DNA of 64,000 nucleotides from Serilophus lunatus (Eukaryota; Chordata; Aves; Passeriformes; Eurylaimidae): assembly GCA_013399895.1 (NCBI GenBank), contig VXBA01001027.1, positions 1,134,374-1,198,373 on the forward strand, given 5' to 3'. The position numbers were made by a program, and so were the translations under genes. This document shows positions 56,170-64,000 of the stretch, in pieces. Every line of letters begins with the position of its first letter. Position 1 is the first letter of the stretch. The notes under the pieces are model-generated. The model ran no database searches, had not been told where the DNA came from, and worked only from the letters and a program-made list of their open reading frames with translations.

Positions 56170-59100
56170 AGCAGAACTGAAGGGGAATCTCCCATATGAG
56201 AGCAAAAGATGTCTGGAATAGGAGAGACAGATTTTGTAAATTGATTACACGTGGACATTTACACTGGTACAGGCAGCTGAGAGTAACGTTACGCACTCAC
56301 TACAGCTGGTAAATTCACTTGTTTAACGTGCAGTGTAGGAGAGGCTGGGGAAGGCAAGTGCTATGTAAAATCATGCTGTGCATTTTGCCACTCTCCTTAT
56401 GTGCCTTTATCCACCAAGGAGTGTCTGTAGCACTGCAGGTGTCTTAAGCTCTCATGTGTGTCTCATACCAGCATGGTGATGCTCTGATTTGGCATTTATT
56501 TGTAACCACATAGAAAATCCTGTTTGTTTTCTCATGCGATTCTTACTATAAACATAGTGATAATTTGTGTTCCTTGAATGATGGGGGAAGGATGGAAACA
56601 TTGGGTGTGTTATCTTTAGGACAGATCCGCTCTGGTAGCCTGTCTGTATGGACAACTTTGATCTACTCCTCATTTTACAGATGAGGGATACTGAGGTTGG
56701 CTGGTGACCTGGATTCTTCCACTCATGCCTCAATTTCCCTCTCTATAAAATGAGTGGCACTTGTCTTTTCTGAGCCTGACTTATGGCAAGACATGCAGAA
56801 GAAACAAGATGTTACCACCGCATCACACACTCTAGGGGAGAGCTGCTGTGCTGTACTCTGGGTAAAGAATGACTGGTCTCTAAAGTTAATGACCTGCTGG
56901 AGGATGTGGCAGTAAAGGGATAATATCACCAATTAATCTAATGTTAAATTGGTGACCCAATATTGCTTCAGACAGCTGTAGATATGATGGTACCATTGGC
57001 ACACAACATGAAAGCACGTGTTCTCCCTTCATGCACTGTGCAAACTTGTCCTATTAGATATGTAGATTACTCCCCTGTTCAAAAGCTGTTTGCGTGTCAT
57101 GTTTGCAACCAAATTCTTAGGTCCTGTGCAGTCTTCTTTTTCTTTAAATAACAGTGCTGTGCTCTGGTGTGTGGGTGTGCCTTTGGGATAGTATTCCAAG
57201 ACAGCAATACAGCAGCACTGCTGGTTTCCCTTGGTCCTGGTACTCTACTATTTAAAGTTATTTTAATGAAAGCCCTTTCCATGCCTTAGTCTGAGCAAGT
57301 GAATCTGTTTTGTTGCTTGTTGAACAGTAGCTTTATTTGTTTCTGCTAAGCTGTGAATGCTTCCAAAGTGTCCAAGGCTCTGAGAGAATTGCCTAGGCAG
57401 GCAGAAGCCAGCTGTACCCTGGGGAGGGTTAAAGCCTGGGTTTGGTGCGAGTCAGAGGTCTCTGCTGTGGTTTGCCTTGAAGCAGTGTGGTGGTTTGAAC
57501 CAGTTACTAAGCCATTCGTGGAATCTCCTCCAGGAGAGTGTCAGCTCTTTGGTGCACTGTTGGTTGGATCCAGGATTGCTTCCACAGAAGGCTGCCTCTG
57601 CCTCTCTCCATCCCTCCCCTCTGCCCTGGGTGAACTCGTAGCCACAGTGGGATTGCCGAGAAGCCAGCCTGCGACACAGGGGAAGGCACATGCCTGTGAG
57701 TGTGTGTGGGTCTGAAGGGGAGGCATCGCTCTTTGCAGTGTCTTTCTGTTGCTTTTTCTAACGGGCACTGAGCTCAGATGGTGGTGCCAGCTTGGAGGAG
57801 GCTGCAGGAGGTGACTGCAGGCAGAGTCTCCTGTAGTTGTCCTGTTACTGAGAGACATATTCAGAGTGTTGCTGGCAGCAGTGGTGGCTGCTATGGCTCA
57901 CTGTTTGTCTCCAATGACAGTAACCAGGGAAATATTTTTGGGCTAACTGGCCTCTGTTCAGGAGAGAGAAAAGCAATCTGTCCTTCAGCTCTTGAGCTCA
58001 GAAATTATGTGAATAAGCTCTGAAATTATTTTATTGGATGCAATGCAATAGTTCAGAGCAGAGACAGTGGCTAAAATTTTTCTAAGATACTTTTTCAGCT
58101 GTGAAACTGTCTGCTGGCAAGCTCTGGGAGGAAGGAATGAAGTCTGCTGTACAGTCTGCTGTATCTTTTGATTAGCTTAGTGTCCAGGCATTATAGTGAG
58201 TGTCTTTTAGATTTGCAGTTTGCCATATGGTTTTTGTTATTCAAGATGGGTTTTAACATGGCATTGTGAAAATGTTCTTTTGTTCTATTCTCTGAACGGG
58301 AATTTACGTTCTAGCAATCCAGCATTGTTGTGAAGCACGGATCTTGGGAAGAAGATGAATTAACTTTTCTCTGGCAAAAGTAAGAAACCATCAAGAAGTT
58401 TTTACAACCGAGGGATTAGGTGAGAGGCTGTCCCATGCTGCTGTAAATCTGGGTCAGTTTCTTGAATGCTGAGGTCAGAGACCTTGATCTTTATTAGAGA
58501 AGTTTCAGTTTTGTGGATAGTAGGAAATAACATCCCTCTTTATCATACCACAGGGTGTGCTGAGTAAAGGAACTGGAATGTTGTGTTTATTTAGATCTTT
58601 GATGATTATGGATAGTTCATAATGCATACTGGAGATTTGCTAATAATTTCTTATCTATCTCTTATGATTTTACAGAAATATTATAGGAAGTATCTTCATA
58701 AAGTCTGGGATATTAAGTCACCTGAACAGAACAGTGAGAGTGCCTTAAGAATTTTATATTAGTTTATACAATTTAACTTTTATGGGGATTATTAATCAAG
58801 GATTCTTGGATGTGTGCATAAATGTATGGTACATTCTGACAGTGAATAGTTGTCGAAATCCTTGAAGTGTGACTATAGATATAAACTTGTACACACCAAT
58901 GTTTTTGTAGAATGTACCAGTAGTAAAGCTAAATACCAATTTACCTATATGGTGAAAAGATTTAGATTTTTTTAATTTGCCAATCAGTTTAAAGACTACT
59001 TCTTTAAAAACAGACAAAAAAAATCTCAGTCAAATGAGAACATGCAAAGACTGGTTTTGAAGAAGTGGCTAAATGGAAAAAGTAGCAGAATCTGTTTCTT

Positions 59101-62100
59101 CATCCAAGGAAGTCTATACCAAAATATTTTGAAGTTGGCTGAGAAAGCTGACATAAAGCCTAGAGGGTGCATGTCAGCAGTAGCAGCACTGCATTTAACA
59201 GTAGCAGGGACACATCCTGCCAGGACTGGTAACAGTCTGCTCATGAGTTTGACTCAGAAGTGAATAATTGAAGTTTAAACTATAGATAGGCCTGATTGAG
59301 AGCTGTTAACTATTTCTGAGTCTTGGGGTTCCCTGAGCTCAGATTTCACATCTGTATCTGAACTTCCTGCCCACCTGCAATCATTTTAGATAAATAAGTA
59401 TTTAAATGTTTAACAAAACAGGACCCCAAGCATTTCCTCTCATTTCAGTGTAGCTGCACATAGACTTATCTTTGCTTTACACATATGCCTGAGGGGATCT
59501 GGCGAATTAGCAGCCACCTGAAAGCCTGGATCTAAGGCCTGCGTGAAGTTCAGGTTGGATCCAAAATAACTGTGATTCACTTGTGTTTCCAATGCAAAGA
59601 AGGATCATGCTGGACAATTTGTGAAAGTCACTGCAAGCAAGTCCTTGGAAAGCCCTTGCAGTTTCCTAATGGCTGGTGTGTTCTGAGGGCAAACTAGAAA
59701 TTTCACTTTTATGTAGTGGCAATGTTGACCTGCAAATAACTGGGAATTATAATTCTCCACATTGTCTCTACTGCCTCGATGCTTGGCCTGTCTGTAGTCC
59801 TTACATTCTTCCTTGGGCAGCATCCAAATGTCTCCTTTGGAGGATACCTGTAATGATGCTTTGAGCCTCTCTGCATCTTTCATTCAGTAAGCTGCAAGCA
59901 AAGGTTTATGTTAATGGCTTTGGCCCAACATACCTACTCAAGAAACTGAAAGTGAGGGGATTCCCAGTTGGGAGGACAAGATTTCAGTTCTTGGATATGA
60001 ACAGCTCCCCTTTTTCTCTCTTCCAAGTCAGCCACAGTAGACTCCTAGTGTGTGTGTATTATGGCTGCCTATAAAAATAACTTAAGTGTGCAACCACACC
60101 TGGAGCACAGGAAAACACTGGCACTAAACAGATCTTTTCAATTCATGACCCCTCCACTTCTGTAATTTTACCTTCAAAAGGGCATCAAATTTAGTTAATC
60201 AGATCAATTGAAAAATGCAGTGATTCAAAGTAATTAGAGCAATCTTCCCTGAAGGACTTAAAACCAGCACAAATGTTTAATGTGCCTGCAGAGCCAAGCT
60301 CAGGTAGAACTGTACATCCACCATTAGGCTGCACAGAACGCCTTGGAAATACTAATCATGACTTAGCATAGTGACAGGAAAAGCTTCAAAGCAGATCTAC
60401 TGTGCAATAGAAGGTCACATCAGGCACCAGCTCAGCTTCTGCCCACATAGACAAAAAGAGTCCCAGATTTTTTTGCTCTTCAGAGAAAGGAGCACTTCTA
60501 ACCTTTCCCTCTTTCATGGAGATTGTTTGGGAAAGCTCATGAGGCCATTTCATGCACACCATGGCCTAGATCTCTCCCCATCTCAAGGGTCCACAGCATA
60601 TTGGCAGTGGATCACTCAAGACATTTGAAGTCTTGCTCCCAACCTTGCTTGTCCAGGTTTCTACTACATTAATGTACTGTAAGTCAGGTTGCTCTTACAA
60701 CTGAAACCCCACCAACTTTAATGGATACCTCTAAACATAAACCAGAATTACTTAAATATTTTAGAGGAATGTTCTGTCCCTGGATGTTGGCAAGCAAACT
60801 TTGCTATTAAACTTGGTTTTAATGAGAAGAGAAATTGCATTTAAATAAATACTCTTTGTAGATTTTACTGTTGTGTTGGAGAAAAATCAGTCTGAGATAA
60901 AAGATGACACCAGTCACCTTACCTGTGCTGTTTTGGCTTTTGCTCTAAGCTGATCTAAATCTGACTCTCTGCGGGAAGGGATAGTCCTGGCTTTGCCATC
61001 TCCTCCACAATGCATTATCAGCACTTGTGCCCTTCAAGCAGCTTTGCAGAGAACTAACCTAGACAAGAAGCAATCCGCTAAGGAAAGGATTGCTTCACTT
61101 TATTTACAATAGCTTCATTCCTGGCTTGTTTTTAGTTGACTCAACATGGGGAAGCAAAAACAGAGGTGGTGGGAATATGCAGAAGTATAAGAGAAAGGAT
61201 AGGATTTCCTTTCTGGATTTTTAGTGTTTCTTTAGAGAACACAATCTGTAACACAGCAGCTTGTATCAGTAACTGCTCTTGCTGTTTCTCTGTCTGGGCT
61301 GAGAGAACAAACAAACCTTTTCAAAAAGTAAACAAAGGTCACAAATGGTGAGAAAGAGAAATAAATAGAAATAGGGAAAAAAAGCAACCCAAACCAAGAG
61401 CTTCTTTCTCTGAAGTAGTAACTTTGAAGTTCTTTGTGACCTTCAGGAAGGGAAATGTTTTGCTTAAGGGTTTGTACTGGGAACTCTGGTGGGACAGATA
61501 TTTTCAAATCCATTAGCCTGCTTAAACCTTATCAGTGAAACATGCAAATTTGTTTCATTAATGTGTTTAATTATTCAAATATAACTTAGAACTGCTAGAC
61601 TCTCAGCTAACTGTTGTTCTTGGCAAGCAAAGCAGATACCTGAGAGAACATTTGAATTGTAGGTACGTTGTACCTTCAAACTGGATTTGTGTGTTGCCTT
61701 TTAGTACTTTTTAAGAAGCATAAGAACACATAACATGAACGGTGTCCTTTCATGATCTTAAAATGAAGTATCTGGCCTCATCTGGCCTCATGCTTCACCC
61801 TCTCTGACTCTTTTTCATCACATCAGCAATCTGATTTTTCCCCAAACCCATAATTTTGATTTGAATGCTCTGAGAATAATTTTTGACTGAGCTTGCACAA
61901 AGTAGAAGTAGGCAGATGTATTCTATGACTCTAGCAAAGATTTTCTTTCACTCACAGCTGTCTTCATTCCCTGTGAATTGCATATTAGGCTGTCATTAAA
62001 AAGAGATGAACTTTGCTCTGGAAGTTTGTAGCCCATTATTCTAAGATTAGTGACTTCAGATGGGGGATTGAAGCAACCCCCTCCTGAAATCAGCAGAAGA

Positions 62101-64000
62101 CCAGGCAGTTGTAGCACTGAGCCACTGAAACACAAAGAAGACCATGTCCTGTTGTGCCTGGTTGCCTTTAGTTGTCCTTCATGGAGCAACAGGCACTGCT
62201 GTGTCAATCTGCTCGGCACAGTCCAGTCCCTTACTCCAGCAGGTCATCTTTCCAACACTGTTGGAAATTATTAGTTGCTATTAGCATGTAAACTAGTTTC
62301 TCTCGGCTCAGGGAAGAGACAAAGAAACACGATTATATTCATTGTTGCTTTTAATCAACTGCTGTTGGTGTAGCTCCTCCAGATCTCCTGTGGGAACACA
62401 TACAGCTGGGTGAGGAATAAAATGGGCCAGTGTGTGTGGGGAAGCCCAAGCATGTTTCATTTTTGAGTGAGGAATTATGAAGCATAACTGAATGGCTTTC
62501 GCCTTTGAAGATTAGATAGCACAGTTGCAGCTATCCTCCCTAGAGAGCTGGGAGGGAGGAGAAGCCGTGCCAGACAGATGGCTACCGTAATTGCTTTTCT
62601 TTTTCTCACCCTTGGTGGAAAACCTTGGGAAGCGCAAAACTGTGAGGCCTAATTCTTCTGCAGTGAAACTGGCCTCTGATAGGAATTCAATTTATAGCAG
62701 TTTAAGAGGAGAACCAAGAGCGGATGAACTGACTTGGGATTTTTTTACCTCTTTTATCACATCCTTATTCACATTTTAATTGCCCTGTCAAATTCAATTA
62801 GTTCGAGCAATGAAGAACTGTACGGTGTGTAAGTGTTCAATTTTGGCAAATTACATAGGGAAATGGCATTGTTTCACATAACACTATTTGATCAATTAAG
62901 CTTTTTTCTTTTTTGAATTTTAGAGGCAGTTAAGACCCCAAGAACAATGACACAGAAGCTGGGAAATGTCTGGGTCAAGTTTGCCAAGATAAACATGTTC
63001 CAGACACTTGGCTGGTGTATGTTTTGATAAGATCTTGAGTTACATGGCCATATAGACTTTATCAGAGGGCAAGGCTGCTCTGAAGTGATCAGGGGTTGTC
63101 CAGTCTCTTCTGGAGATAATTGCAAGATGCAATGAAACAAGACAGTTTTCAAACTTCTGGGAGTTTTCAGCTTCCTAAACCTTCCCATTGATGTCTGGGT
63201 CCCCATGTAGTGAATTAAAACATGCCTATCATCAACAGGTTTTTCTGAAGTTGTCTATGAATCTACAGCTGTCAGCTCAGTATCAGCTCATGTCAGCCTA
63301 AAGAAGGGTTTTCTTGGCTGGAATATCAGTCTCACAGGAAAATTACTTCTGTCCAAGAGGGTGAACTCCACATCCTGCTGGCTTCTGGCTTGCAGCATAC
63401 AGCCCAGAGAGGCTGAAGAGCCTCTTGAGGTAAAGTTAGTGGAAGGTATTAATGGATTAATGCTCATTAATGCTAGGCAAAATCTCATGGCTTTGAAACA
63501 AACCCAGACCTGTGTCTTTTGATTTGCTTATAAGATTTTTTCAAGCTTTTCCTTTAGTCAAAGATTAAAACCTTTCTCCAGCAGCCTCAGGTAATCATGT
63601 TTCCAAGGTCTGGGACTTCTACTGCAAGCTCTGTGCTGTGATGGTGTTAAAAATTCATCCATGTTGGAGAGTAACTATCTTTAAGCACTCTCATAGAAGA
63701 AGATGCAAATGGGCAAATGAAGCCTTGTGTGCTGTTTGCTACAGCTGCTGCTATTTCATAGCCACAAGATCTATTTGTCATTTGGGCTCATGAGGTACCT
63801 TCCCTTATTTCCTCAGATTTTCTCATTCTCCTGCTAGTTTCTTCTGCTACAATTTCTTTTCCCAGCACGTCAGTGTGTGAGCTTTACTCACTTATTTGAA
63901 TGTGTGATTTCTAGTCACCAAATGTATTTTATATCACCTTTATCGTCAACTGAATGTCGTTTCCTGAATGTGGGTTTTACAGCAGTTCCCATCTTGCCCA
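56170..64000 (+). other. MCF2L2: MCF2L2 intron 1, distal part to window end
   Basis: No exon recognised; in particular nothing encodes the segment that follows the first exon in human MCF2L2. A directly repeated ATCTGGCCTC unit occurs near 61770-61791. The stretch 62580-62880 has TAAT-type homeodomain motifs plus scattered CpGs and might be a conserved noncoding element. Confidence 0.45.

Overview
The window looks like a piece of vertebrate chromosome from a sauropsid, most likely a bird. The evidence is CR1 LINE 3' ends with their typical terminal sequence, mammal-like intron/exon gene structure, AT-rich intergenic DNA and CpG islands only at promoters. No bacterial, viral or mobile-gene system is visible. 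Two complete genes and the 5' end of a third can be reconstructed exon by exon.

Region 1-5600 is intergenic DNA with no exon I can support; it holds one old CR1 tail and a perfect 14-bp hairpin. A CpG island (about 5700-7100) carries the TATA-containing promoter of EIF4A2 (+ strand, 11 coding exons, 6435-12386, 407 aa), the DEAD-box RNA helicase eIF4A-II. Its introns host small RNAs: a near-certain SNORD2 in intron 3 and H/ACA snoRNA candidates in introns 7, 8 and 9, as in the mammalian gene. Intron 10 contains a CpG-rich 73-nt cassette (11461-11533) that would add a stop codon three codons after the exon 10 junction, i.e. a candidate poison exon, followed by an AATAAA.

RFC4 (- strand, 10 coding exons, 26534 down to 14003, 362 aa), a clamp-loader subunit, lies tail-to-tail with EIF4A2 about 1 kb away. 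Its promoter lies in a second CpG island with E2F, ETS and CCAAT sites, and is interrupted upstream by a 58-base assembly gap. Large intron 2 holds one half of a 63-bp near-identical inverted repeat.

RFC4 is head-to-head with what I identify as the first coding exon of MCF2L2 (+ strand, 29571-29649), a Dbl-family Rho guanine nucleotide exchange factor. Between the two promoters sits a striking 290-bp array of degenerate decamers (AACTGGTTCT/GACCGGTTCA type) resembling Grainyhead/CP2 sites spaced one DNA turn apart. The remaining 34 kb is then presumably MCF2L2 intron 1. It is mostly featureless, with an (ATCT)n microsatellite, two isolated CpG-rich patches (about 40.54-40.92 kb and 55.98-56.17 kb), and a possible alternative first coding exon at 49635-49776 whose splice phase matches that of the MCF2L2 exon.

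Exon boundaries come from reading frame, GT/AG sites and remembered human orthologues. No alignment or expression data were available.
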